Shown in pieces: positions 53,128 through 63,535 of a DNA stretch of 64,000 nucleotides (position 1 is the first letter of the stretch; each line of letters starts with the position of its first letter). The DNA lies in NCBI RefSeq assembly GCF_904846315.1, contig NZ_CAJHAF010000001.1, forward strand, positions 310,001-374,000, written 5' to 3'. The position numbers and the translations under genes are program-made. Under the pieces are notes generated by a model that had not been told where the DNA came from, made no database searches, and saw only the letters and a list, made by a program, of their open reading frames with translations. This DNA is from Psychrobacter jeotgali (GTDB lineage Bacteria > Pseudomonadota > Gammaproteobacteria > Pseudomonadales > Moraxellaceae).

Positions 53128-54000
53128 TCAGCGCCGTTTTTGTAGATGTTCAGCATTGGGCAAGACTTGTTTTTCGCTTAAGTATTTCCAGTAACGTTGG
53201 GGTAAATACTGCTTATGCAAGCGCGGGTTTTTACGCTCCTTAATATTAACATTGGTAAAGTAACCTTGCCAAAAGCGCTGATAGCGCTGCTCATCCTCGC
53301 TATGAATACTGCTAGGATTACGTAGTACCGCTTCATCGAGATCGGTGATGGTTTGCAAAGCTGCTGGTCGCCTGCGGGTACTTTTACTTTTATCATAATA
53401 AATACCATAACCACGTAGCAGATCATAAATCGCCCAATGCTGGTCTTGGTAGCGCTGACGAAAGTGCTCGCCAATAAGCGGTAGTACATTAAAGTCAGGC
53501 TCAACCCGGGCAAAATAAATATCGTCGGTAGTGTGCTCAAAGCGTACAAAAGCTTCCATGCGGTGCTTTTCACGCCCAACTGATTTAACCGTTTGTGCCA
53601 ATTCCAAGATATTTAGATTACCCAAATCCTGCATGATATCACGCTCAGGATAATCTAATGCGTATTTGACCACGTGGAATAGAGTCGTACCGATATCATC
53701 TTTTTCAGACAAAAATCCCCATAACAACTGGCGCATTTCGGAGCAATCAAGTAGTTTATTAAGCTTAACCAGTACCCGCTGGGCGTTATCTTCATCGACT
53801 ACAGCTGGGGTTGCTTGGGCAATCAGCGAAGGCACGTAGCGATCATTAGCTATCAGTTGTAGCGCTTCATCGTGCTGCAATTTATGCGCATAGACATAGA
53901 ATACGGCGCTGAGCCAGCCTTCAAAGCTGGGCTCATAAAGTACAATGCTGGGCGTTAAGTTGCCGATAGGGTGAGCGGCGTTTTGAGTAAGTGTTGTCAT
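53128..54000 (-). CDS. TIGR03915-type DNA-metabolism protein, partner of a radical-SAM protein
   Basis: This 290-residue protein fits the family annotated as a probable DNA metabolism protein (TIGR03915), always found next to the radical-SAM gene below. Conserved features include YEPSFEGWLSAVFYVYAH near residue 22, VGREKHRMEAFVRF near 139, YFARVEPDFNVLPLIGEHFRQRY near 157, and the C-terminal KERKNPRLHKQYLPQRYWKYL. No catalytic motif is known to me. AGGA lies 7 nt before the ATG. The pair is separated by only 20 bp and is presumably co-transcribed. Confidence 0.85.
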   Translation of the reverse strand: MTTLTQNAAHPIGNLTPSIVLYEPSFEGWLSAVFYVYAHKLQHDEALQLIANDRYVPSLIAQATPAVVDEDNAQRVLVKLNKLLDCSEMRQLLWGFLSEKDDIGTTLFHVVKYALDYPERDIMQDLGNLNILELAQTVKSVGREKHRMEAFVRFEHTTDDIYFARVEPDFNVLPLIGEHFRQRYQDQHWAIYDLLRGYGIYYDKSKSTRRRPAALQTITDLDEAVLRNPSSIHSEDEQRYQRFWQGYFTNVNIKERKNPRLHKQYLPQRYWKYLSEKQVLPNAEHLQKRR

Positions 54001-54019
54001 TAATTATCCTAATACTTTA

Positions 54020-55288
54020 TTAAAACAACGCCAACTGCCCACTGCGCTGATCTTTATACTTGGTCTGGGTTTGCGCCAATACATATTGGCGAAAGTTATC
54101 ACGAGTCAAATGGGCGAGGTGCTCATTTTTACCAGTAGTAGCAATGAAGTACTTGGCACGATTGACCGCTGCGCCCATTTTCTTCAAATGATAAAGGGTG
54201 AGCTGGTTGAACTTGCGGGCTTTAACGATTTTCTTCGCCGTTTTAATCCCAATACCGGGGATGCGCACAATCATCTCGTAAGAGGCGGTTTGAATATTAA
54301 CTGGGAAATGCTCACGATGACGAATCGCCCATGCCAGTTTGGGGTCACAGTCCAAGTCCAAAAACGGCGATTCAGGCTCTACGATTTCATGGGCGCCAAA
54401 ACCATAAAAACGCATCAGCCAATCGGCTTGATACAGGCGGTTCTCACGCACCATCGGTACAGGCGTACCGATAGCAGGGAGACGGCTATCAGCCAACATC
54501 GGCACGTAGCCGGAATAATAAACCCGCTTGAGATCATACTGCTGGTAAAAGTGGCTGGAGAGCTGAATCACTTGCAGATCGGTCTCATTACTAGCACCGA
54601 CAATCATTTGGCTGGTTTGACCCGCTGGGGTGAATTTTGGCGCTTTTTTATGGGTTTTACGGCTCTCACGAATGGTGATAATCTCTTCTTTGACGGTCTG
54701 CATCGGCGCTTTTAATTGTTCATGCGACTTCTCTGGCGCTAGTAGTGCCAGACCAGACTTAGTGGGAATCTCGATATTGACGCTCAGGCGATCGGCATAT
54801 AGTCCTGCTTCTAATAACAGCTCTTTGGAGGCGCCGGGAATGGTTTTTAGATGAATATAACCGTTAAAGCGCTCGCGAGTACGCAAGATTTTGGCGACTT
54901 CAACCAAGCGCTCCATCGTATAATCACCACTCTTAAAGATACCGGAGCTCAAAAACAGCCCTTCGATATAGTTGCGGCGATAAAACTGCATGGTCAAATC
55001 AACCACTTCTTCGACGCTAAAAGCGGCGCGCGGCGTATCATTGCTTTTACGCGAGGTACAATAAGCGCAGTCGTAGATGCAGTGGTTGGTCAAGAGGATT
55101 TTGAGCAGGCTGACACAGCGCCCATCTTCGGTATAGCTATGACAAATACCGGTTTTGGAGGCGTCACCCAGTCCGCCGCCTTGGTTTTTACGAGTGCCGG
55201 CTGAGGATGAGCAAGAGACATCATACTTTGCCGCATCGGCTAAAATATTGAGCTTGCCTTGGAGTCTGTCATAATTGATGGTTGCCAT
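54020..55288 (-). CDS. TIGR03916-type radical-SAM protein, putative DNA modification or repair
   Basis: The radical-SAM cluster motif is CIYDCAYCTSRKS near residue 71, preceded by the family's CVSLLKILLTNH segment. RVYYSGYVPM and DWLMRFYGF follow, and a helix-hairpin-helix element (RIPGIGIKTAKKIVKAR, about 350-366) points to nucleic acid binding. The ATG at 55288 is used; a TTG 15 bp upstream lacks support. These proteins are linked to DNA repair by annotation only. It is upstream of its TIGR03915 partner in the same transcript. Confidence 0.86.
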   Translation of the reverse strand: MATINYDRLQGKLNILADAAKYDVSCSSSAGTRKNQGGGLGDASKTGICHSYTEDGRCVSLLKILLTNHCIYDCAYCTSRKSNDTPRAAFSVEEVVDLTMQFYRRNYIEGLFLSSGIFKSGDYTMERLVEVAKILRTRERFNGYIHLKTIPGASKELLLEAGLYADRLSVNIEIPTKSGLALLAPEKSHEQLKAPMQTVKEEIITIRESRKTHKKAPKFTPAGQTSQMIVGASNETDLQVIQLSSHFYQQYDLKRVYYSGYVPMLADSRLPAIGTPVPMVRENRLYQADWLMRFYGFGAHEIVEPESPFLDLDCDPKLAWAIRHREHFPVNIQTASYEMIVRIPGIGIKTAKKIVKARKFNQLTLYHLKKMGAAVNRAKYFIATTGKNEHLAHLTRDNFRQYVLAQTQTKYKDQRSGQLALF

Positions 55289-55398
55289 AGAGCAGATTAC
55301 CAATGAATTAATGAAAGACTATTTTAGCAAAATGGAAGGTAAGTCATTGTAATTATGGATGAAATACCAATACTAAACGACAACTGTTGTCGCTTGAT

Positions 55399-55446
55399 GA
55401 AAAAAGTCCTAGATAGCTTATAAGGTACTCAAACTATCTAGGACTT
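55399..55446 (-). terminator. Terminator after greA
   Basis: On the minus strand AAGTCCTAGATAG and CTATCTAGGACTT form a perfect 13-bp stem, followed by a T6 run. It lies 42 bp past the greA stop. Confidence 0.88.
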
Positions 55447-55487
55447 GGCATTGAAGATTGACAAAAATATTTGAAATCACTCAAAAA

Positions 55488-55964
55488 TTAATCATAAATC
55501 ACTTTCATAATCTCGTACTCAACCACACCTTTTGGGGTTTCGATACGGGCTTCATCACCTTCAGATTTGCCGATTAAACCGCGCGCAATAGGAGAGTTGA
55601 CCGAGATTTTACCCGCTTTAAAGTCCGCTTCATCGTCACCTACGATCTGATACTGTTTCTCTTCGTCAGTATCCATATTTTCGATAACGACCGTGACCCC
55701 AAATACCACTCGTCCTTCTTTAGGAAGGGTGGCGGGGTCGATGACTTGAGCTGCACTAAGCTTGGCTTCGATATCACGGATACGCGCCTCACAAAAGCCT
55801 TGTTGTTCACGAGCAGCATGATATTCAGCGTTTTCTTTTAGGTCGCCATGTTCACGCGCATCAGCGATAGCTGCAGTAATGCGCGGACGATCGACGGTTT
55901 TTAGCTGTTTTAATTCGGCTTCTAGAGCCGCATGCCCTTGCGGAGTCATAGGATAGCGTTGCAT
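55488..55964 (-). CDS. greA: Transcription elongation factor GreA
   Basis: GreA rescues backtracked RNA polymerase by stimulating transcript cleavage. The N-terminal coiled coil begins [19 protein letters not shown] and has the conserved acidic tip region [25 protein letters not shown], with D and E residues that act in cleavage. The C-terminal FKBP-like domain is also present ([23 protein letters not shown]). The ATG at 55964 gives exactly 158 residues, the family length, and has AAGGAA upstream. It follows carB, as in many gammaproteobacteria. Confidence 0.97.
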   Translation of the reverse strand: MQRYPMTPQGHAALEAELKQLKTVDRPRITAAIADAREHGDLKENAEYHAAREQQGFCEARIRDIEAKLSAAQVIDPATLPKEGRVVFGVTVVIENMDTDEEKQYQIVGDDEADFKAGKISVNSPIARGLIGKSEGDEARIETPKGVVEYEIMKVIYD

Positions 55965-56122
55965 GTTTTTTTCCTTAAACCAATAACACCACACCACCTC
56001 ATAATGAGATGGTGTGAACGTTATTATGTGAATTTAAAATCTAAAAAAGAATATTATTACGCTTTATTAATCAATATATTATCAAGAGTTTATTGCTTAA
56101 GTAAATATTAAGTTAACGTAAT

Positions 56123-56156
56123 AAAAGCATAGTCGCTGTGGAGCCACTATGCTTTT
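56123..56156 (-). terminator. Terminator-like hairpin after carB
   Basis: On the minus strand AAAAGCATAGT and ACTATGCTTTT form an 11-bp stem with a 12-nt loop, with the Ts of the arm as the only T run. It lies between carB and greA and may only partly terminate. Confidence 0.6.
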
Positions 56157-56209
56157 AAGGTTTTAATAAATGGTTGTTAACTTACATCGTTAAGCTTAAT
56201 CTACTGAAA

Positions 56210-59200
56210 TTATTGGGTCACGTCAATAGGTTTTGCTTGTGCGTGTAAGTCTTGTAGTTTGTAGACATCAAACGGCAAATCAATAGCATATGATTTACAA
56301 ACCGCATCAGCCGCACCTAAGGTTGTGACATAAAACACCTTGCCTAACAAGGCACTACGGCGGATAGAGAATGAATCCTCTTGTGCTTGCTTGCCTTCTG
56401 TTGTATTGATGATAAGGTCGATTTTACCGTTTTTCAAGGCATCGACAATATGCGGACGACCTTCGGTGACTTTGTTAATTTGCTTAGATTCAATACCGTT
56501 GTCACTAAGCACTTTTTGTGTGCCTGTGGTGGCAACAATCTCAAAACCATAGTCAAGCAATTGGCGAGCAATAGGAGCGATTTGCGCTTTATCGCTGTCA
56601 CGAACTGAGATAAAGACAGTTTTGGTTTCGCCCGCTGTTGGCAAGCCCGGTAAGCGCTCATTACTACCAATAACGGCTTTATAGAAAGCCTCGCCAAAGG
56701 TTTTACCAACGCCCATAACTTCACCCGTTGATTTCATCTCAGGACTCAAGATAGGGTCAACACCAGGGAATTTGGCAAAGGGGAATACCGCCTCTTTTAC
56801 TGCATAAAATGACGGCACAATCTCAGTGGTGAAGCCTTGATCTTTGAGTGACGTGCCCGCCATACAGCGAGCCGCTATTTGTGCTAAGGAGGTACCAATA
56901 CATTTTGAGACAAAAGGCACCGTACGCGCCGCCCGTGGGTTGACCTCAAGAATATAAACGGTTTCACCTTTTACTGCAAACTGGACGTTCATAAGTCCAA
57001 TAACGCCCAGCTCTTTTGCCATCGCTACGGTTTGCTCGCGCATTACGTCACATAGCTCATCAGATAAAGAGTAAGGCGGCAGTGAACAAGCTGAGTCGCC
57101 AGAGTGCACGCCCGCTTGCTCGATATGCTGCATGATACCACCAATCACCACGTCAGTACCGTCGCAAACACAGTCGACATCGACCTCAATCGCATCGTCC
57201 AAGAAACGGTCGAGTAGTACCGGCGCCTCATTAGACGCTTGTACTGCCGTGCGCAAATAGTGTCTTAATTCATCTTCATTATAGACGATCTCCATCGCCC
57301 GACCACCGAGGACGTATGAAGGGCGCACTACCAAGGGATAGCCAACGTCTTTAGCTTTTACCAAGCCATCTTCTAAACTGGTGGCCAAAGCGTTTGAGGG
57401 TTGAATAAGATCAAGCTGATGAATCATATGCTGGAAGCGCTCACGATCTTCAGCACGGTCAATGGCGTCAGGGCTAGTACCGATGATATTAACGCCTGCG
57501 GATTCAAGAGCGCGAGCTAGTTTCAGTGGCGTTTGCCCACCGAACTGCACGATAACGCCATCAGGCTGCTCAATACGGACAATCTCCAGCACATCCTCAA
57601 GCGTAATCGGCTCAAAATAGAGGCGATCAGAGGTGTCATAATCGGTCGAAACCGTTTCAGGGTTACAGTTGACCATGATGGTCTCATAACCATCCTCACG
57701 CATGGCAAGAGCAGCATGCACACAGCAATAATCAAACTCAATCCCTTGACCGATACGGTTCGGCCCGCCACCGATAACCATAATTTTCTTATTATCAGTC
57801 GGATTGGCTTCGCACTCGCTATCATAGGTTGAGTACATATAAGCGGTGCTGGTCGCAAACTCTGCCGCGCAGGTATCGACGCGCTTATAAACCGGATAAA
57901 CATCTAAAGCCCAACGTTTTTTACGTAGCTGCTTTTGAGAAACTCCAAGCAGCTTTGCCAAACGCAAATCAGATAAGCCTTTACGCTTAAAGCTACGTAG
58001 ATTATCTGCATCTAGACCGCCAAAACCTAGCGCCTTGACCGTAGTTTCAGTGTTGACGATATCTTCGATTTGTACCAAGAACCAAGGGTCAATTTTGGTA
58101 TAATTAAACACCTCATCGACGCTCATACCGATACGAAAAGCATCGGCAATATAATAAATACGCTCAGGCGTAGGAATAGTCAGATGGTTGACAACTTCGC
58201 TACGGGCTTTATCTGCACTCAGCTTGCCGTCCTTGATAGCACCAAAATCGATCTGTTCGTCAAAACCGTCAGAGCCTGTCTCCATGCCGCGTAGGGCTTT
58301 TTGCATCGATTCTTGGAAGTTACGCCCAATCGCCATCACTTCACCAACTGATTTCATTTGGGTTGATAGGATGTTATCGGCTTGCGGGAACTTTTCAAAG
58401 TTAAAGCGTGGTATCTTAGTCACTACGTAATCAAGCGCCGGCTCAAAGCTCGCTGGCGTCGCCCCGCCAGTAATGTCATTTTGCAGCTCGTCAAGCGTGT
58501 AACCAACCGCTAATTTGGCAGCGATTTTGGCAATAGGGAAGCCGGTCGCTTTGGATGCCAAGGCTGATGAGCGTGATACCCGTGGGTTCATCTCAATCAC
58601 CACCATACGGCCAGTATCAGGGTTAATACCGAACTGCACGTTAGAACCGCCGGTTTCTACCCCAATCTCACGTAGTACCGCTAGTGAGGCATTACGCATG
58701 ATCTGGTATTCTTTATCAGTCAAGGTTTGTGCTGGGGCCACGGTGATAGAATCGCCGGTATGGACGCCCATCGGATCGAAGTTTTCGATAGCACAGATGA
58801 TGATACAGTTGTCATTTTTGTCACGAACGACTTCCATCTCGTACTCTTTCCAGCCGATTAAAGACTCATCGATGAGCAATTGATGGGTAGGAGATAAGTC
58901 AAAACCGCGCTCACAGATCTCGATAAATTCATCACGGTTATAAGCGATACCACCGCCAGAGCCGCCCATCGTATATGACGGGCGAATGATGCACGGATAG
59001 CCCATTTTTTCTTGAGTGGCAAAAGCCTCCTCCATGGTTTCAGCAATCTCAGCGCGTGGACATTCAAGGCCAATACGCTTCATGGCTTTGTCAAATAAGT
59101 CGCGGTCTTCTGCCATCTCAATGGCGTCTTTGCTGGCGCCAATCAGCTCACAGCCGTACTTTTCTAATACCCCATTTCTATCTAATTCCAATGCACAGTT

Positions 59201-59488
59201 AAGAGCGGTTTGACCACCCATCGTAGGCAAGATGGCATCGGGGCGTTCTTTATCAATGATTTGCTCAACCGTCTGCCAAGTGATGGGTTCAATATAAGTC
59301 GCATCCGCCATTACAGGGTCGGTCATGATGGTCGCTGGGTTTGAGTTGACTAAAATGACGCGGTAGCCTTCCTCACGGAGTGCTTTACACGCCTGCGCCC
59401 CTGAATAGTCAAACTCGCAAGCTTGACCGATGACGATAGGGCCTGCGCCAATGATAAGAATGCTTTTTATGTCGGTACGTTTTGGCAT
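56210..59488 (-). CDS. carB: Carbamoyl-phosphate synthase large subunit
   Basis: CarB makes carbamoyl phosphate from bicarbonate, ammonia and two ATP, feeding pyrimidine and arginine synthesis. The two ATP-grasp halves are evident: [21 protein letters not shown] near residue 10 with [15 protein letters not shown] near 168, and [20 protein letters not shown] near 568 with [15 protein letters not shown] near 720. The C-terminal MGS-like allosteric domain is present (residues from about 950). The 1092-residue length is typical. It follows carA by about 145 bp on the same strand. Confidence 0.97.
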   Translation of the reverse strand: MPKRTDIKSILIIGAGPIVIGQACEFDYSGAQACKALREEGYRVILVNSNPATIMTDPVMADATYIEPITWQTVEQIIDKERPDAILPTMGGQTALNCALELDRNGVLEKYGCELIGASKDAIEMAEDRDLFDKAMKRIGLECPRAEIAETMEEAFATQEKMGYPCIIRPSYTMGGSGGGIAYNRDEFIEICERGFDLSPTHQLLIDESLIGWKEYEMEVVRDKNDNCIIICAIENFDPMGVHTGDSITVAPAQTLTDKEYQIMRNASLAVLREIGVETGGSNVQFGINPDTGRMVVIEMNPRVSRSSALASKATGFPIAKIAAKLAVGYTLDELQNDITGGATPASFEPALDYVVTKIPRFNFEKFPQADNILSTQMKSVGEVMAIGRNFQESMQKALRGMETGSDGFDEQIDFGAIKDGKLSADKARSEVVNHLTIPTPERIYYIADAFRIGMSVDEVFNYTKIDPWFLVQIEDIVNTETTVKALGFGGLDADNLRSFKRKGLSDLRLAKLLGVSQKQLRKKRWALDVYPVYKRVDTCAAEFATSTAYMYSTYDSECEANPTDNKKIMVIGGGPNRIGQGIEFDYCCVHAALAMREDGYETIMVNCNPETVSTDYDTSDRLYFEPITLEDVLEIVRIEQPDGVIVQFGGQTPLKLARALESAGVNIIGTSPDAIDRAEDRERFQHMIHQLDLIQPSNALATSLEDGLVKAKDVGYPLVVRPSYVLGGRAMEIVYNEDELRHYLRTAVQASNEAPVLLDRFLDDAIEVDVDCVCDGTDVVIGGIMQHIEQAGVHSGDSACSLPPYSLSDELCDVMREQTVAMAKELGVIGLMNVQFAVKGETVYILEVNPRAARTVPFVSKCIGTSLAQIAARCMAGTSLKDQGFTTEIVPSFYAVKEAVFPFAKFPGVDPILSPEMKSTGEVMGVGKTFGEAFYKAVIGSNERLPGLPTAGETKTVFISVRDSDKAQIAPIARQLLDYGFEIVATTGTQKVLSDNGIESKQINKVTEGRPHIVDALKNGKIDLIINTTEGKQAQEDSFSIRRSALLGKVFYVTTLGAADAVCKSYAIDLPFDVYKLQDLHAQAKPIDVTQ

Positions 59489-59633
59489 GTTTAGGGCTAC
59501 CTTCGTTTAAGTGATATTTTGATTCATTTATATGTCAATCACGCTTATAGCGTTTTGTCTGAGGCTGCTTGAATAACTATTAGCTATTCAAGCGTTTACT
59601 TACGAGCTTACTATTAATAATTTAAATAATGAC

Positions 59634-60884
59634 TCAAGCTTGCGCCGCTTTAGCCTTTTCCATCATCTCCGCAAACTTATCGAAAAGTAGTGCGGCATCA
59701 TGCGGACCAGGACTGGCTTCTGGATGACCTTGGAAGCTAAACACCGCCTTATTGGTCAGCTCAATCCCTTGGTTAGTGCCATCAAATAGCGAGCGATGGG
59801 TAGATTTCACATTATCCGGTAAGGTATCTTCATCGATAGCGAAACCATGGTTTTGACTGGTAATCATCACCTTGCCTGTCGCCAAGTCTTGTACTGGATG
59901 GTTGGCACCGTGATGTCCGGTTTTCATTTTAATAGTATCAGCACCGCTGGCAAGCCCGACCAGCTGATGACCGAGGCAAATACCAAAGGTGGGAATGTCG
60001 GTCTCTTCAATGATATGGCGCACGCTGTCGATAGCGTAATCGCAAGCCGCCGGATCGCCCGGACCATTAGATAGAAAGATACCATCTGGATTCATCGCCA
60101 ATACTTCTTTAATAGGCGTCTGTGCAGGCACAACGGTGACATGAGCGCCAATATCGACCAGCATACGCAGGATATTGGTTTTGGTGCCAAAGTCGTAGGC
60201 AACTACATTATATTTGTGTTCGATATGGGTGCCGAGCTGCTTATAAAAACCGCCCGTACCGCTGTCATGGCTACCCGGGGCATCACGGTTGAGTAAGGTG
60301 TCAGACAACTCCCACGTACCCGCTGTCCATTCAAAACCGTCAGGATGGCAGCATTCTTTTGCTAAGTCCATGCCCTCAATACCGGCAAACTCTTGCGCTA
60401 ATTTGACCGCTTGTTGTTCGTCTTCTTGGGTGATGGTTTGACCGTTTGAAGCGGTCATGATACAGCCATTTTGTGCGCCCTTATCCCGTAATAGGCGAGT
60501 CAGCTGGCGGGTATCAATATCGGCAATGGCGACGGTTTCGTTACGCTGTAGATAGTCGGCGAGTGATTCAGAATTACGGAAGTTGGAGGTAACCAGTGTG
60601 GCATCACGAATGATAAGGCCTTCCGCCCAAACTTGGTGTTTAAAGTCGATGTTACCGGACTCTGCATCCTCAGCATTGGTGCCGGTATTGCCGATATGCG
60701 GGTAGGTTAAGGTGACCAATTGGCGCGCATAACTTGGGTCGGTTAGGATCTCTTGATAACCTGTCATGGCAGTATTAAACACCACCTCACCGACACGGTG
60801 GCCTTTGCTACCGATACTTACACCGCGAAAGATGGTACCGTCTGCTAGTGCTAAAATGGCTTGTAGTTCTGTCGATGAATTCAA
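59634..60884 (-). CDS. carA: Carbamoyl-phosphate synthase small subunit (glutamine amidotransferase)
   Basis: CarA hydrolyses glutamine and passes ammonia to CarB. The class I amidotransferase site is C303 in [13 protein letters not shown], with the partner His/Glu in [13 protein letters not shown] near 390. The N-terminal CPSase domain includes [21 protein letters not shown] near residue 32. The start is TTG at 60884, backed by a strong GGAGG 6 nt upstream and by the lack of an alternative ATG before the conserved domain. A segment near 178-225 is longer than in E. coli, giving 416 residues. Confidence 0.96.
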   Translation of the reverse strand: MNSSTELQAILALADGTIFRGVSIGSKGHRVGEVVFNTAMTGYQEILTDPSYARQLVTLTYPHIGNTGTNAEDAESGNIDFKHQVWAEGLIIRDATLVTSNFRNSESLADYLQRNETVAIADIDTRQLTRLLRDKGAQNGCIMTASNGQTITQEDEQQAVKLAQEFAGIEGMDLAKECCHPDGFEWTAGTWELSDTLLNRDAPGSHDSGTGGFYKQLGTHIEHKYNVVAYDFGTKTNILRMLVDIGAHVTVVPAQTPIKEVLAMNPDGIFLSNGPGDPAACDYAIDSVRHIIEETDIPTFGICLGHQLVGLASGADTIKMKTGHHGANHPVQDLATGKVMITSQNHGFAIDEDTLPDNVKSTHRSLFDGTNQGIELTNKAVFSFQGHPEASPGPHDAALLFDKFAEMMEKAKAAQA

Positions 60885-61195
60885 GGGTTGCCTCCGCTGT
60901 AATTGGCGCTATGAGCTATGATAGGATAGATAGGTGCTATGCTGTTTTTTGGTGCAAATAATAGTTTATTATCACTATTTATAATGCTATAGATGCTATT
61001 AAAACCAAAATAAAAAAGAGCCAGACACAAAAATTTTCCACAAAAAAGCGAGAAGACATCATTGATGAAAAGGTACAGGATTCACAGGGTGGTGAATAAG
61101 TAACTTACATCATGTCCGCTCGCTTTGGCACAGATTTGGCGTATTATACTAGACTTTTCTACTAAGGGCTAGCACCATAAATCCACCTTCATTTA
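60885..61195. other. Intergenic region upstream of carA
   Basis: This gap holds the carA leader. A TATAAT-like box on the minus strand at about 61143-61148 has no clear -35 box. There are several T-rich runs but no convincing attenuator stem or leader peptide. I see no other gene in it. Confidence 0.45.
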
Positions 61196-61747
61196 TTAAA
61201 ATTGATAATTTATCGATAAACCAGAGTATTCAGGTGATAAAGTGGTGGCTATATGCAATTGGTCGTCATAGCTTTTGGTCAAATACATGCTACTGGCGAT
61301 CCCGAGCAATGCCCCGGCGAACACGTCGCCAGCATCGTGCTTATCGGATTCTATTCTACTGTAGCCTACAAAGCCTGCGCCTATATAAGCCGGAATACTA
61401 TACTCCCATCCGTAGCGTTTATGGATGAAGCTGGCACCCTGAAAGGCGACTGAGGTATGTCCAGATGGGTAAGAGTCATCGTCACTATCATCAGGTCGGT
61501 TTTTATCGACTACTGATTTTAGCGCTAAGGTACTCGCCACATTGGTGCCGAAAGCATAATAAAACTGCTGACGCCCTTCTTTATCATTCATATAATAAGT
61601 GCTACCGTAAGCTATAGCAGGAATAGCAATGGCGACAATATCCCCTGCGGTCTCAATACCAGAATTGCTACCGGCGTAAGTAGGACTGGCAAATATCAAG
61701 CTGCCCGATAGCAGTATTAAGGGTGCATAAGCTTGGGTGCGCATCAT
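61196..61747 (-). CDS. PAP2-family membrane-associated phosphatase
   Basis: The three PAP2 motifs are present: KSVVDKNRPDDSDDD near residue 77, SYPSGHTSVAF near 92, and SRIESDKHDAGDVFAG near 130-145. This enzyme class dephosphorylates lipid phosphates such as undecaprenyl pyrophosphate or phosphatidic acid. The first 25 residues form a signal peptide (cut near ASPTYAGS), and the protein is short, 183 residues, with an exported soluble or outer-membrane-like C-terminus ending YQF. AAGGAA lies upstream. Substrate not determinable. Confidence 0.82.
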   Translation of the reverse strand: MMRTQAYAPLILLSGSLIFASPTYAGSNSGIETAGDIVAIAIPAIAYGSTYYMNDKEGRQQFYYAFGTNVASTLALKSVVDKNRPDDSDDDSYPSGHTSVAFQGASFIHKRYGWEYSIPAYIGAGFVGYSRIESDKHDAGDVFAGALLGIASSMYLTKSYDDQLHIATTLSPEYSGLSINYQF

Positions 61748-61982
61748 TTATTCCTTAAGTTAATTTTGCCATTAGCATTCAAATCATTATTAAAGCGGCT
61801 ATCAAAAACGGTACAGCAAACAGTATTGAGAAACGGCGCTGATTTCGTATTATAATGGCGCGGTAGTATTTTATGTTTAGCGATTTTGAGTTAATTTTAC
61901 GTTAAAGTACAGATGATTCTTGATTAAAGTGCGACATTGTTAAAAAATTTATACCACTAACTATAAAGACTAAGGACAGACT

Positions 61983-62519
61983 ATGATTTATAAATATTTG
62001 GATAAAACTCCTGAATTTGCCACGCCTTTCAATGGCTGGGTTGCCGATAGCGCACGGGTGATTGGCGATGTTTATTTAGGTCACAAAGCCAACGTTTGGT
62101 TTGGGGCGGTGATACGTGGCGACAATGAGCGCATCCATATTGGTGATTATACCAACGTGCAAGAGAACAGCGTGATTCATACTGATGCAGGTATTGAAGT
62201 CAATATCGGCAATCACGTTACTATTGGTCATTTGGCAATGCTGCACGGCTGTGAGATTGGTAATAATAGCCTGATTGGTATCGGTGCCGTGGTGCTCAAT
62301 AATGCCAAAATCGGCAAAAACTGTATCATTGGTGCCAAAGCTTTGGTTACCGAAGGTAAAGAGATTCCGGATAATTCATTGGTCATGGGCGCACCGGCAA
62401 AAGTGGTCAAAACCTTAACTGATGAGCAAGCAGCCATGCTTACCTTATCAGCACTGCACTATGCAGAGCGTTGCCAAAATTTTAAAACCGGTCTAACCGA
62501 GATCGAGCAACCTGAATAA
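61983..62519 (+). CDS. Gamma-carbonic anhydrase family protein (YrdA-like)
   Basis: A left-handed beta-helix of hexapeptide repeats covers the protein: GDVYLGHKANVWFGAVIRGD near residue 28, IHIGDYTNVQENSVIHTD near 51, and VTIGHLAMLHGCEIGNNSLIGIGAVV near 79. The three zinc-ligand histidines of the gamma class fit H67, H84 and H89. The family includes YrdA and PaaY-type proteins; catalytic carbonic anhydrase activity is often weak. AAGGAC lies upstream of the ATG. 178 residues is the usual length. Confidence 0.9.
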   Translation: MIYKYLDKTPEFATPFNGWVADSARVIGDVYLGHKANVWFGAVIRGDNERIHIGDYTNVQENSVIHTDAGIEVNIGNHVTIGHLAMLHGCEIGNNSLIGIGAVVLNNAKIGKNCIIGAKALVTEGKEIPDNSLVMGAPAKVVKTLTDEQAAMLTLSALHYAERCQNFKTGLTEIEQPE

Positions 62520-62576
62520 CTTATCGTAAGTTAGGTATAGTTGGTACTAAATTAAATAGATACACTAGATTATAAT

Positions 62577-62624
62577 GCGAGACTGGAGACAAATTTTACT
62601 TGCGTGCTGTGTCCCCAGCCTCGC
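62577..62624. repeat. Long stem-loop between the carbonic anhydrase and HAD genes
   Basis: GCGAGACTGGAGACA at 62577-62591 pairs with TGTCCCCAGCCTCGC at 62610-62624 with two A-C mismatches, around an 18-nt loop. TATA flanks on both sides extend the symmetry. It is followed by CTTTTTAT, a weak T tract. It may end the carbonic anhydrase transcript or be a dispersed repeat. Confidence 0.6.
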
Positions 62625-62759
62625 TATATCCTTTTTATATTGACCTGACTCTTACTTAAATTCAGATAACTTAAGTAACATTAATTAAGCTATCTGATTT
62701 AGGTTGCCTAATTATTTTAACCATCAATATTTTTAATCACCATCAATGAGAATTGCAAT

Positions 62760-63455
62760 ATGAGTACGTCGTCATCCGCAGCAAACACCTTAGCCCTATT
62801 TGATTTAGATCATACTTTACTCGATGTCGATAGCGACTATCTGTGGGGCGAGTACATCGTTAAGCACAACCTCGTTGACGAAGCCCAGTATCGCACTGCC
62901 AATCAAAAGTTTTATCAAGACTATATCGAAGGCACTCTTGATGCGACCGAGTATAATGAGTTTGTCGCTCAGTTTTTGAGCAGTTTGCCGATGCAGCGCC
63001 TTATTGAGTTACGTGAGGATTACATTAAGTACGAAATTGAACCACACATGCGCCCAAAGGCAATTACTGTGCTGCGTGAGCATTTGGATTTAGGTCATGA
63101 AGTGGTCATCATCTCTGCAACCAATGACTTTATCGTCTCCGCTATCGCTGAGCGCTTTGGTATCGAGGAAGCAAATATTTTGGCGACCCCGCTTGAGGTC
63201 AAAGACGATCGCTATACCGGTAAATTGACCGACAAACCCAACTTTAAAGAAGGTAAGATTTATCATCTTGAAAAATGGGTGGATAAGCGCAAGGCTGAAG
63301 GGGTAGTGTTTGACAAAACTTATGCGTATTCTGACTCCAAAAACGACATTCCGCTGCTCGATTGGGCGGATGTAGCGGTATGTGTATCGCCTGATGATGC
63401 TTTGCATGCGCATGCTTTAGCCCATCGCTGGGCGGTGGAAGATTGGGCGATTTAG
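62760..63455 (+). CDS. HAD-IB family hydrolase, SerB-like phosphatase
   Basis: HAD motif I is LFDLDHTLLDVDSDY near residue 12-26, with the nucleophile Asp in DLDHT. Motif II is VVIISATNDFIVSAIAERFG near 115, and motif III and IV include KEGKIYHLEKWVD near 163 and YAYSDSKNDIPLLDWAD near 193. This pattern and the 231-residue length match the HAD-IB subfamily close to SerB and to histidinol-phosphatase-like members. The substrate is not set. It is the last complete gene before prfB, 80 bp apart and in the same direction. Confidence 0.9.
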   Translation: MSTSSSAANTLALFDLDHTLLDVDSDYLWGEYIVKHNLVDEAQYRTANQKFYQDYIEGTLDATEYNEFVAQFLSSLPMQRLIELREDYIKYEIEPHMRPKAITVLREHLDLGHEVVIISATNDFIVSAIAERFGIEEANILATPLEVKDDRYTGKLTDKPNFKEGKIYHLEKWVDKRKAEGVVFDKTYAYSDSKNDIPLLDWADVAVCVSPDDALHAHALAHRWAVEDWAI

Positions 63456-63535
63456 CTCTGACGGTATTTAGAAGCCATTCACACCCACGACAACCTTAAA
63501 TAATCACAAAATCTCAGCAAAACCTAGGAAAATTT

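Noticed and set aside
62571..62576. TATAAT next to the stem-loop as an sRNA promoter
   Set aside because: The box abuts the stem, so a start 7 nt later would cut the stem, and no -35 box is present at 16-18 nt.
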